Below, piece by piece: positions 26,301 through 33,578 of a stretch of DNA of 64,000 bases (the first letter of the stretch is position 1; each line of letters starts with the position of its first letter). Location of the stretch: contig DASVQC010000082.1 in NCBI GenBank assembly GCA_036389335.1, forward strand, positions 32,533-96,532, in the 5' to 3' direction. The translations under genes were made by a program, and so were the position numbers. The notes beneath the pieces were generated by a model. It was not told the origin of the DNA. It saw nothing but the letters and a program-made list of their open reading frames with translations, and did not search any database. Source of the DNA: JAIVGV01 sp036389335 (GTDB lineage: Bacteria > Acidobacteriota > Blastocatellia > Pyrinomonadales > Pyrinomonadaceae).

Positions 26301-27205
26301 CCGTTCTGGAAGCGGTTGGCGAGCCCGCCGAACTGCGGGAAGCCGTTGCTCGCGATGAAGCCGAAGCGGCTCCCGGCCAGCTTCTCCTGATTGTCGCGGG
26401 CGTTGAGCGCCGAGTTGCGGTGGAACTCGAAGAGCGAGCCGTGGAACTGGTTCGTCCCCGACTTGGTGACGACGTTGATCTGCGCGCCCGAGTTACGACC
26501 GAACTCGGCGGAGAAGGTGTTGGTGATGACCTGATAGTCGCCGATGGCCTCGGCGTTGGTCAGCGTGAGGGCGGGGCCGGCCACCGAGTTGTCGTTGTTG
26601 TCCTGCCCGTCGATCTGGAAGTTGTTCGAGCGCCCGCGGTTGCCGTTGGCGCTGATGCCGACGCCGTTGGTGAAGTCCGCGTCACCCGGCGTGACGACGC
26701 CCGGCGTCAGAAGCGCCAGGTTGTCGATCGCGCCGACGTAAGGGAGCTGCGTCAACTGCTGCGGGGTGTAGCTCGTCGTGAGCGAGGTCTGCTCGCTCTG
26801 GATGAGAGCCTGATCCGTCGCCTGCACGTTGACGGTCTCGCCGACGTTCTGGAGCCCGACCTTGACGTCGGCGGTGTTCTCCGTGGCGGCGCGCACCATG
26901 ATGCCCTCAACCGGGCGCGCCGTGAAGCCCGTCGCGGTCACCTCGACGCGGTAGTTCGCGCCGGGGGTAAGATTGGTAACGCGATAGAAGCCCTCGGTGT
27001 TGGTGGTAGTATCGCGACTGATACCGGTGTCGACGTTCGTGACCTTGATGGTCGCGCCCGCCACAGCCGCACCGTTGGGGTCGAGCACCGTACCTTGCAG
27101 AGCGCCGGTCGTCACCTGCGCCGTTGCGAACGGCACGGCGAAAGCGACGAGCGCCAGCAACATCGCGATACGTGCGACCAGAGTGCTGATGCGAAACTGA
27201 TTCAT
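23321..27205 (-). CDS. Oar-like TonB-dependent receptor (1294 aa)
   Basis: Start 27205 follows GGAGGG and begins a signal peptide (ARIAMLLALVAFAVPFATAQ). A carboxypeptidase-regulatory domain is at about residues 28-110 (GALQGTVLDPNGAAVAGATIKV). The plug contains TQLPYVGAIDNLALLTPGVV and NNFQIDGQDNNDNSVAG, then INVVTKSGTNQFHGSLFEFHRNS and a barrel of about 1000 residues ending in FGLRLLF. Compared with the receptor at 16531 the plug and domain order match but the barrel loops differ strongly, so the ligands probably differ. Calcium-like motif DTNGDGIPDEF occurs in a loop near residue 430. Confidence 0.93.
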   Translation of the reverse strand: MNQFRISTLVARIAMLLALVAFAVPFATAQVTTGALQGTVLDPNGAAVAGATIKVTNVDTGISRDTTTNTEGFYRVTNLTPGANYRVEVTATGFTARPVEGIMVRAATENTADVKVGLQNVGETVNVQATDQALIQSEQTSLTTSYTPQQLTQLPYVGAIDNLALLTPGVVTPGDADFTNGVGISANGNRGRSNNFQIDGQDNNDNSVAGPALTLTNAEAIGDYQVITNTFSAEFGRNSGAQINVVTKSGTNQFHGSLFEFHRNSALNARDNQEKLAGSRFGFIASNGFPQFGGLANRFQNGPAPFRENRFGGALGGPLKQNKAFFFVTYEGTIFRGEDTSEGLGGGSFAPNAEGAANLNRIFGTNATSSLASIGPANAANAGSFLCAPPTTDTNGDGIPDEFNFSGNGNLAPLAIVADPTAPGGRRTIFGCEPVRVTPSQQTSHQIISRVDWNLTAKDSIVARYIFDHSEFPGLAGRALGGFFFDEPTRNNNLGVTYTRTLSSHSVNEARFTFSRLNVQFGDVSVNPGPGIAFAGTRSLAGGLLTAFGPPNNLPQSRVVDTYQAQDTFSTTIGNHAAKFGMDIRHQKVDNFFLPNFSGQYRFNSGGAIPANTFFNLNGCDRQFARNSSCQLINPNTGAVLAPGATPFPNAATAFENFTLGRFDQVTFALGNPRIITSQNDFFFFGQDDWRVRPNLTLNMGLRYEVSTTPFNPIIDQINAREADPARAIFNQAFPLSTRTANQLPIDKNNIGPSVGFAWQPNFKFLGDRFTNGRTVVRGAFRVAYDPPYFNIVLNTVTAAPFAAAGTVRQTPGGTGAQTFPFLPSTTAQLNLTPGTNGGDPRLFNQTRVDPDFHQPYTMSYNFGIQQELWKNSVLEVRYVGSRIVGQFQTINGNPDLRFLLRAGQTLRGNPTAFTHGILPGTCSEATCVTPTVAGLFNTRTADATGSRITGSGRVDPFSGPTRTRINGASSTYNGMQVRFDTRFTNNFVMNTNYTFSRTIDNASEIFSTFGGGQTVAQSQDPFDFGRGERGLSAFHQKHNFTTNFIYSLPWFKEQRGFAGKLLGGYEVGAIIRGGSGRPYTPTNLFATYDPTWENAFVGSGALRPFNGNPNAPVGTIAVGVTSACAILFGDAPCNAPNAVPGNFIIYDTRNVGSVGRVVTPAEALQQARLFYNDFGTFSQFGIPLTGCNAETGDLCTEAVSLFGTPFGNVGRNTFIGEPFALVNASIFKTTRISENVKIEFRAEAFNLLNHRNFGVPDPFTEDASNGFTVSSFQNPGYNNGGNRTMRFGLRLLF

Positions 27206-27534
27206 AGACCCTCCATTGTTAATTCTACGGACTGTCCTGCTTAAGTGCTTGTTCGCGCGCTGAAACCCGCAAGGGTGTCGTGCCTGATGATGGGAATCGC
27301 GCTGCTTCACAAGTAGTGGGTTTTCGGTCGGGCTCTGATTAGGCAAGACCCGTTCCTTTTCCCGGCGGGCACTTAAGTTTATATATTCTTACAATTTAGA
27401 TTTATGTTTAAGATGTAACGGCTCCAAAATCTTGTATTTGTCTCCGATTTTATGGAAACCTTGCGGGCGGATTTCGGGGGCGGCGCGGAGGCGGGAATTT
27501 TCGCGCGGGAAGGTGGGTCGCCCGCGCCTTTCGC
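27206..27534. other. 329-base intergenic region, partly AT-rich
   Basis: Upstream of the TonB receptor and downstream of the DUF512 gene (both minus strand). It holds a sigma-54-like site (27342-27357) and an unusually AT-rich patch at about 27373-27420, which may be a promoter or regulatory region. No gene seen. Confidence 0.45.
27342..27357 (-). promoter_or_regulatory. Sigma-54-like promoter for TonB receptor
   Basis: The minus strand reads AGGAACGGGTCTTGCC, with GG-N10-GC spacing and TTGC at -12; the -24 element is GGAAC instead of GGCAC. It lies about 140 bases before the receptor start at 27205. Confidence 0.45.
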
Positions 27535-28875
27535 TCAGCCCGCGAGGAGGCGCGCGAACCCTTCGAAGTCGAGCGCGCGGACGGGCATCCCGATGAGGCG
27601 TTCGAGGTCTGGGAGCGTCGTGCCGTCGAGCATGACGGGCTCGTCCGACTTCAACGCCGCGCCCGGCAGGACGACGAAGTCGCCCTCGATCCGGTCGCGC
27701 GCGGCGAGCACGTCGCGGCCCGTCATCAGACCGGCGACGACGATGTCGGGGCCGAAGTAGTCGTTCTCGACGGCGACGGTCTTGAGCCGCGTGCCGAAGC
27801 GCGCGTTCAGCCCTTCGAGCAGCGGCGCGAGCACGGGCGCGAAGAGTTTGCCGGTGAGGACGGTCGCGCGCAGGCCGGCGGTCGCGGGCGGCGTGCGGCG
27901 TTCGAGCCTGCGGCGCAGGCGCGCGAAGTCTTCGCGGAACGAGCGCACCATGCCGACGCCGTCCTCGATCTGCGGGTAGTCGCCGTAGTGACGGCGCGAG
28001 GGGATGGCCGCCCCCGCGCGCAGATAAATCTCGTCGCCGAGGAACGCGAAGTTCGTCCCCAAACGCGCGCGCAGCTCTCTCTGGAGGGCGGAGACCTCGC
28101 GGATCGTGCGTCGGCAGAACTCCGGCGTGACGGTGGTCAGGCGCGCGTCCGTGTTGTAGCGCGTCAGGCCGAGCGGGACGACGGCGACGCTTCTGACGCG
28201 CGGGTGCTCGGCGGCGAGATCGCGGATCGTGCGGCGCAGAATTTCGCCGTCGTTGATCTCCGGGCACAGGACGACCTGCGCGTGTATCTCGATGCCGGCG
28301 TCCATCATCCGGCGCATCTTGCCGGTGATGTCGGCGCGCCTCTCGTCAACGCCCAGGAGGTAAGCGCGGACTTTCAAGTCGGTCGCGTGGACGGAGACGT
28401 ACTGCGGCGTGAGCCGCTGCTCGATGACGCGGGCCATCTCCTGTTCGGTGATCGAGGTGAGCGTCGTGTAGTTGCCGTAGAGGAAGGAGAGGCGCACGTC
28501 CTCGTCGCGGAAGGAGAGCGCGGGCCGCGCGTCGGGCGGGTTGCCGTTGCAGAAGCAGAAGAGGCACTCGTTGGCGCACTGGCGCGGGACGATGTTCTCG
28601 AACGAGAGCCCGAAGTCTTCGCCCTCGCCGCGCTCGATCTCTAATTCCCACTCCTCGCCCCCGCGCTTCAAGACGCCGACGGTCAACTCGGTCTCGCCGC
28701 CCGTCTGGAAGCGGAAGTCGAGGTAGTCGCGCACCGCGCGCCCGTTGACCTTGATCACGCGGTCGCCCGGCTCAAGCTCAAGCTCCGCGCCGAGCGACGC
28801 GGGCGCGACCGCCGTGATCTCCACGCCGCGGCGGCGAATCTGCGTGACGGCTGGTGTGACTGCGAACTCGTACAT
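27535..28875 (-). CDS. DUF512 family protein (PDZ plus radical-SAM-like Fe-S domain)
   Basis: A 446-residue protein. Start 28875 (MYEFAVTPAVTQI) follows GGGAAGAAG; the longer frame is not family-like. A PDZ-like N-terminus (ITAVAPASLGAELELEPGDRV) precedes a cysteine cluster CANECLFCFC (Cx3Cx2C type), as in radical SAM proteins, then DUF512 (PLGLTRYNTD, VFLPGA-like segments, LLEGLNARFGTRLKTVAVENDYFG). The family was first noted in Clostridia and Cyanobacteria; its reaction is unknown. Confidence 0.9.
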   Translation of the reverse strand: MYEFAVTPAVTQIRRRGVEITAVAPASLGAELELEPGDRVIKVNGRAVRDYLDFRFQTGGETELTVGVLKRGGEEWELEIERGEGEDFGLSFENIVPRQCANECLFCFCNGNPPDARPALSFRDEDVRLSFLYGNYTTLTSITEQEMARVIEQRLTPQYVSVHATDLKVRAYLLGVDERRADITGKMRRMMDAGIEIHAQVVLCPEINDGEILRRTIRDLAAEHPRVRSVAVVPLGLTRYNTDARLTTVTPEFCRRTIREVSALQRELRARLGTNFAFLGDEIYLRAGAAIPSRRHYGDYPQIEDGVGMVRSFREDFARLRRRLERRTPPATAGLRATVLTGKLFAPVLAPLLEGLNARFGTRLKTVAVENDYFGPDIVVAGLMTGRDVLAARDRIEGDFVVLPGAALKSDEPVMLDGTTLPDLERLIGMPVRALDFEGFARLLAG

Positions 28876-29440
28876 CTTCTTCCCGACTAACTCTTCCCGA
28901 CCGTGAGACGAACCGAGCGCCGCCCCGAAACTCGCCGCGCCCGCTCGCGGCGGCGTCGCTAAGGTCGGCCTCGGGCGCGCGGCGCGAAACAAGTAGTATC
29001 CCCGAAGGCGGCGGCTGACACAACCGGCGGGGCGAAACTCCGCCTCAAGTCGGCGCGCGCGTCGCCCGAACGAATCGCGCGGGTCGCAGTTAATTGATGG
29101 CGCGGCACGCCTTCCGGCGGCGGCCCGCGCCGCCGGGATTGACCCCGCGCGGTGAGCCCGCCCGGCTGATCCCGGAAAGAAGGTTCTTGACAGCCCCGCC
29201 GCCGGACTCTAATCTGAATTTCGGGCCGTCGCCGCCGCCGTCGCGACGCTTAAGTCGGAAACTTAAGCTCACCCGACTACGGCAGACGCCCCGCCCTCTG
29301 GCTTGCATCACGGACTCGTCTCACGCAGACCGACTCCGCCTCTCACGCGATCCGCTACACGCGACCGGACAACACGCAGGAAGCGTCCGCGCCGTCTCAT
29401 TCGTGCGTGGCCTCATCGAATACGGTTCTACTCTTCAGGG
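28876..29440. other. 565-base divergent intergenic region
   Basis: Between the DUF512 gene (minus) and the response regulator (plus). It contains a promoter pair at 29187-29215 and an 8-bp hairpin GCTTAAGT/ACTTAAGC at 29248-29268 in the leader of the response regulator. Short overlapping frames here lack gene features. Confidence 0.5.
29187..29215 (+). promoter_or_regulatory. Sigma-70-type promoter for response regulator
   Basis: Perfect -35 TTGACA (29187-29192), 17-base spacer, then TAATCT (29210-29215) as a moderate -10. It implies a 5-prime UTR of about 220 bases. Confidence 0.5.
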
Positions 29441-29881
29441 ATGAAAAATTTCGACGCTCAGCAGATCGGCTCGACCCAGGCGCAGGAGCGCGCGTCGGCC
29501 CTGACGGCGCAGAGCGCCGACGGCGCGATCCTGCTCGTGGAAGACGACAAAGTTCTGCGCCGCTACCTCGAAGTGCTCCTGCGCCGCGCGGGCTACGCGG
29601 TCGTCACCGCCGCCGACGGCCTTGAGGCGATGAAGATCGCGCTCGGCTCGAAGCCCGCGGCGGTCGTCACGGACGCGGTGATGCCGCGCCTCGGCGGCCA
29701 CGAGCTGTGCCGCCTCCTGCGCAGCCGACCGGAGCACGCGCGCCTCCCCGTCATCCTGCTGAGCGGCGAGGCGCGCGACGACTCCGCCGCCTGCGAGCAC
29801 GCCGACGCGCATCTCACCAAGCCCGTCCGCGCCGACGACTTGATCGACTGCCTCCGGCGACTCATCGCGCGCGCCGCCTGA
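29441..29881 (+). CDS. Single-domain response regulator
   Basis: A 146-residue protein made of a 27-residue Gln/Ala-rich extension and one receiver domain. The acidic pair is in LLVEDDKVL, the phosphoacceptor is D78 in VVTDAVMPRLGG, the switch residue is in ILLSGEARDDS, and the lysine is in LTKPVRADDL. There is no output domain, so it likely works by protein contact or in a phosphorelay. No histidine kinase is nearby. Confidence 0.92.
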   Translation: MKNFDAQQIGSTQAQERASALTAQSADGAILLVEDDKVLRRYLEVLLRRAGYAVVTAADGLEAMKIALGSKPAAVVTDAVMPRLGGHELCRLLRSRPEHARLPVILLSGEARDDSAACEHADAHLTKPVRADDLIDCLRRLIARAA

Positions 29882-29945
29882 CTCGCCGACGCCTTCGTCA
29901 GGGGGCGGAAACACTCGCGCCGAAAAATACCCGCGCCAAAAATTT

Positions 29946-29978
29946 AAGGGGCTGACACTCCCGAGTGTCAGCCCCTTT
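29946..29978. terminator. Bidirectional intrinsic terminator
   Basis: A 15-bp perfect stem (29946-29960/29963-29977) with A/T runs on both sides, between the convergent response regulator and alanine dehydrogenase genes. Confidence 0.88.
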
Positions 29979-30002
29979 CGTCGCCGCGACTCCCGCCGGC
30001 GT

Positions 30003-31148
30003 CTAACGCGCGGTCGAAGACGAGGCGGTGCTGCCTTCGAGCATGCCGTCGAGCGCCGTGTAGTCGAGCCCCTGCGCCTGCGCGACGGCCTCGTAGGTCA
30101 GCTTGCCCGCGTAGGTGTTGACGCCCGCCTTCAGGCCGGGGTCGACGCGGATGGCGTCGATGAAGCCGCGGTTGGCGAGCCGGAGCGCGTAAGGCAGCGT
30201 CGCGTTCGTCAGCGCGAAGGTCGAGGTGCGCGGCACGGCCCCCGGCATGTTGGCGACGCAGTAGTGCAGCACGCCTTCGACGTAGAAGGTCGGGTTCGAG
30301 TGCGTCGTCGGGTGCGTCGTCTCGATGCAGCCGCCCTGATCGACCGCCACGTCCACGACGACCGCGCCGTTCGGCACGTCCTTCAGCATCGACTTCGTGA
30401 CGAGCTTCGGGGCCGCCGCGCCGGGCACGAGCACCGCGCCGACGATCAGGTCGGCCTCCGCGATGGCTCCGTGGATCGAGTAGGCCGAGGAGGCGAGCGT
30501 CGAGATTTTCGAGAGGAAGATGTCGTCCAGCTCGCGCAACCGATCCAGATTGTTGTCGATGATCGTGACGTGCGCGCCGAGGCCCACCGCCATCTTCGCC
30601 GAGTTCGTCCCGACCACGCCGCCGCCGATGATGACGACCTTCGCGGCGGGCACGCCCGGCACGCCGCCCAAGAGCACGCCGCGCCCGCCCGACATTTTTT
30701 CGAGGTAGTGCGCGCCGACCTGAATCGCCATGCGCCCCGCCACTTCGGACATCGGCGTGAGCAGGGGCAGCGTGCCCCTCCGGTCGGTGATCGTCTCGTA
30801 GGCGACGCCCGTCACCTTGCGTTCGAGGAGTTGTTTGGTCAGCTCCACGTCGGGCGCGAGGTGGAGGTAGGTGAAGAGCACCTGCCCCTCGCGCATCCGC
30901 GGGTATTCGGGCGCGACGGGCTCCTTCACCTTCACGATCATCTCGCCCTCGCCCCACACGTCGTCCGCCGAGTCGAGAATCCGCGCGCCCGCGCGCTCGT
31001 ACAGTTCGTTCCCGAAGCCCGAGCCCGAGCCCGCGTCGCGCTCGACGAAGACGGCGTGGCCGGCGTCCGTCAGCGCGCGCACGCCCGCGGGCGTCAGCCC
31101 GACGCGGTACTCGTTGTCCTTGATCTCTTTGGGGAGTCCGACTTTCAC
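30003..31148 (-). CDS. ald: Alanine dehydrogenase
   Basis: A 381-residue enzyme interconverting L-alanine and pyruvate plus ammonia with NAD. The start is GTG at 31148, with GGAG upstream. Family hallmarks are MKVGLPKEIKDNEYRVGLTP, the substrate-binding VKVKEPV, the catalytic histidine in LFTYLHLA, the NAD-binding KVVIIGGGVVGTNSAK fold near residue 170, and DVAVDQGGCIETTHPTTHS. It could supply pyruvate from amino acids or assimilate ammonia. Its 3-prime neighbour is convergent; upstream lies a low-GC orphan gene. Confidence 0.96.
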   Translation of the reverse strand: MKVGLPKEIKDNEYRVGLTPAGVRALTDAGHAVFVERDAGSGSGFGNELYERAGARILDSADDVWGEGEMIVKVKEPVAPEYPRMREGQVLFTYLHLAPDVELTKQLLERKVTGVAYETITDRRGTLPLLTPMSEVAGRMAIQVGAHYLEKMSGGRGVLLGGVPGVPAAKVVIIGGGVVGTNSAKMAVGLGAHVTIIDNNLDRLRELDDIFLSKISTLASSAYSIHGAIAEADLIVGAVLVPGAAAPKLVTKSMLKDVPNGAVVVDVAVDQGGCIETTHPTTHSNPTFYVEGVLHYCVANMPGAVPRTSTFALTNATLPYALRLANRGFIDAIRVDPGLKAGVNTYAGKLTYEAVAQAQGLDYTALDGMLEGSTASSSTAR

Positions 31149-31216
31149 CGTGGTGAGTCTCCGTTCAATAAGGTTAGGGCGAGAGCTTCCAACGCTGTAA
31201 TTCTATGGTTTAGAGA

Positions 31217-31903
31217 CTATTCGGACACGAACTGGGAGGAAACAGTTTCTTTAAGTAGCCATTTCCCTTGTAGAGTTTCGACCCCTTCAATAGCCTTAAG
31301 ATTCTCTAAGTCGTCGAGTATTTTGTCTAACGTCACCTGCCGAATAGGGTGTTCACCAAATTTGACCAAAGCTTTATTGACAACATCTAATAAGCCATCT
31401 TGCTTTACTTGATTGTTGTCGTCACACGCCTGCCACATCGCTCCCAAAGCTATCATCATCTGTTTAGTTACCTTAAGCCCCGTCCCTTTGGCAATGTTCC
31501 TTAAAGCAAAAAGGATTCCAAAAAAAGGTACAGATAAGGCGCTTTGTCCCGTCAGAAATTTTTCCATATGAGCATCGAACTCAGCACCTCCGGTAAGAAG
31601 AAGAGCATCTCTAAAAATACTTTTCATTATTTGCTTGAGGTTCAATGTCAGGTTGGTAAACTTGATGCTATAAGGTTGACCCATTAACGAAGTTAGATGA
31701 TATACCCTACTAGGATCAAACTTAACAGGGATCGGGCGTTTCACAACCTCCTTGCAGCTAAACTGAATAGCTTCGTCAAATAGACTCCTAATGAAACTGT
31801 CTACCTCACCCTTGTCGACTTGAAATGCTTCCTGCCGCGCCTCAGCAATAAGCATTTCTACTGTTGATGCGATGAGTGCATCCCTTTCTTTTTGTACATC
31901 CAT
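31217..31903 (-). CDS. Low-GC orphan protein with possible C-terminal winged helix
   Basis: A 228-residue protein that I do not recognise. Its G+C is near 42 percent against well above 60 for its neighbours, and its codon use is different, so it looks recently acquired. No signal peptide or clear membrane segment. The first 80 residues are helical and charged (RDALIASTVEMLIAEAR, VDSFIRSLFDEAI). The last 65 residues (LLDVVNKALVKFG, VTLDKILDDLENLKAIEGVE, GKWLLKETV) look like a helix-turn-helix with a wing. It is a single gene with no integrase or repeats around it. Confidence 0.75.
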   Translation of the reverse strand: MDVQKERDALIASTVEMLIAEARQEAFQVDKGEVDSFIRSLFDEAIQFSCKEVVKRPIPVKFDPSRVYHLTSLMGQPYSIKFTNLTLNLKQIMKSIFRDALLLTGGAEFDAHMEKFLTGQSALSVPFFGILFALRNIAKGTGLKVTKQMMIALGAMWQACDDNNQVKQDGLLDVVNKALVKFGEHPIRQVTLDKILDDLENLKAIEGVETLQGKWLLKETVSSQFVSE

Positions 31904-31927
31904 ACTTATTGAAGAGGTTTTACATCC

Positions 31928-33487
31928 TTACTCGAAGTTCACTTCGTCGATCTGCGCGCGCTGGAGCTTGCCGCTGTAATCGACGTAGATCGACTTCCAC
32001 TCGGTGAAGATGTCGAGAACCTGCGTGCCCGCCTCGCGGTGGCCGTTGCCGGTCGCCTTCGTGCCGCCGAAGGGCAGGTGCACTTCCGCGCCGATGGTCG
32101 AGGAGTTGACGTAGAAGATGCCCGTGTACATCTCGCCCATCGCGTGGAAGGCGCGGTTCACGTCCGCCGTGTAGATCGAGGCCGAGAGGCCGTAGCGCAC
32201 GCCGTTGCCGATCTCGATGGCCTGTTCCAGCGAGTTCGCCGGGATGACGCAGGTGACGGGCCCGAAAATCTCCTCCTGCGCGATCCGCATGTCGGCCTCC
32301 ACGTCCGTAAAGACCGTCGGCTCGACGAAGTAGCCGTGCGCGTGCTCGCCCTTGTCGAGCCTGCGGCCCCCGCACGCGAGCTTCGCGCCGTCCTCGCGCT
32401 CGCCGACCTCGACGTAGCCCATGATCTTGTGCACGGCGTCGGCGTTGATGACCGGCCCCATGTCGACGTCGGCGTCGGCGCCGTCGCCGACGCGCAGGGC
32501 GCGTGCGCGCTCGACCAGCTTCTTCGTGAACTGCTTGTAGACTTTCTTGTGGACGACGAGGCGCGACGAGGCCGTGCAACGCTGGCCGGAGGTCCCGAAC
32601 GCGCCCCAGACCGCGCCCTCGACGGCGAGGTCGAGATCGGCGTCCTCCATCACGATGATGACGTTCTTGCCGCCCATCTCCAGCGAGCAGATGGCGTTTC
32701 GGTCGGCGCACGAAGAGGCGACGACGCGGCCCGTCTCGGTCGATCCCGTGAAAGAGATGAGGCGCACGTTGCGGTGCTCGACGAGCGCGCGCCCGGCGGT
32801 CTCGCCGTAGCCGGTCACGAGGTTGACGACGCCCGGCGGGATGCCCGCCTCCTCGCAAGCCTTCACCAGGTTGAACGTCGAGAGCGGCGTGTCTTCGGCG
32901 GGCTTGATGACGACGGTGTTGCCGCACACGAGCGCGGGGACGAGCTTCCAAGAGGGGATCGCCATCGGGAAGTTCCACGGCGTGATCAGGCCGCACAAGC
33001 CGACGGGCTGGCGCACGCACATCGCGAACTTGTTGGGCATCTCGGCGGGCGTGGTGAAGCCGTGGAGCCTGCGCCCCTCGCCCGCCGTGTAGTAGGTGCA
33101 GTCGATGGCCTCCTGCACGTCGCCGCCGGTCTCCTTCAAGACCTTGCCCATCTCGCGCGTCATGTCGGCGGAGAAGCGATCCTTGTTGCGGACGAGAATC
33201 TCGCCGAGGCGGAAGAGCAGCTCGGCGCGGCGCGGCGCGGGCGTCTTGCGCCAGCGGTCGGCAGCCGCGCGCGCGGCCTCGACCGCGCGGCTCACGTCGT
33301 CGGCGGTCGAGACGGGGAAGCGCCCCACCACGTCGCGCGTGTCCGCCGGGTTCGCGTTCTCGAAGTACTCGCCCGAAGAGGCGGCGACCCACTCGCCGCC
33401 GATGTAGTTGTGGTAAGTCTTGACCGCGGCGCGGCCGTTCGACTTCTTCGCCGCGGCCTTGGTGAGAGCCTTGCGAGCTTGTGCCAT
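31928..33487 (-). CDS. Aldehyde dehydrogenase (NAD(P)+)
   Basis: A 519-residue enzyme with a roughly 25-residue basic N-terminal extension. NYIGGEWV opens the fold; PWNFPM, the cofactor-binding SFTGSTETGR, the glutamate in LEMGGKN and the catalytic cysteine in GQRCTASSRL are all present, as is EEIFGPV. The sequence fits the semialdehyde dehydrogenase group; the exact aldehyde cannot be told. Start 33487 (MAQARKALTKAAAKK) is chosen. Upstream of the ATG there is no ribosome site, only CTTTTCTT and then the heptamer palindrome. Confidence 0.93.
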   Translation of the reverse strand: MAQARKALTKAAAKKSNGRAAVKTYHNYIGGEWVAASSGEYFENANPADTRDVVGRFPVSTADDVSRAVEAARAAADRWRKTPAPRRAELLFRLGEILVRNKDRFSADMTREMGKVLKETGGDVQEAIDCTYYTAGEGRRLHGFTTPAEMPNKFAMCVRQPVGLCGLITPWNFPMAIPSWKLVPALVCGNTVVIKPAEDTPLSTFNLVKACEEAGIPPGVVNLVTGYGETAGRALVEHRNVRLISFTGSTETGRVVASSCADRNAICSLEMGGKNVIIVMEDADLDLAVEGAVWGAFGTSGQRCTASSRLVVHKKVYKQFTKKLVERARALRVGDGADADVDMGPVINADAVHKIMGYVEVGEREDGAKLACGGRRLDKGEHAHGYFVEPTVFTDVEADMRIAQEEIFGPVTCVIPANSLEQAIEIGNGVRYGLSASIYTADVNRAFHAMGEMYTGIFYVNSSTIGAEVHLPFGGTKATGNGHREAGTQVLDIFTEWKSIYVDYSGKLQRAQIDEVNFE

Positions 33488-33494
33488 AAGAAAA

Positions 33495-33568
33495 GTGACG
33501 GGCGACAGGTGACGGGTGACGGGTGACAAGGGCGGTAAGCCGCCTGCTTGTCACCCGTCACCCGTCAC
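33495..33568. repeat. Heptamer palindrome (GTGACRG family)
   Basis: Left side: five 7-bp units at 33495-33529 (GTGACGG, GCGACAG, GTGACGG, GTGACGG, GTGACAA). Right side: three complementary units at 33548-33568. The inner 21 bp (33509-33529/33548-33568) pair perfectly, around a small GGCGG/CCGCC hairpin. It fills the gap between the aldehyde dehydrogenase start and the HtrA stop. Confidence 0.9.
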
Positions 33569-33578
33569 CGTTTACTTG

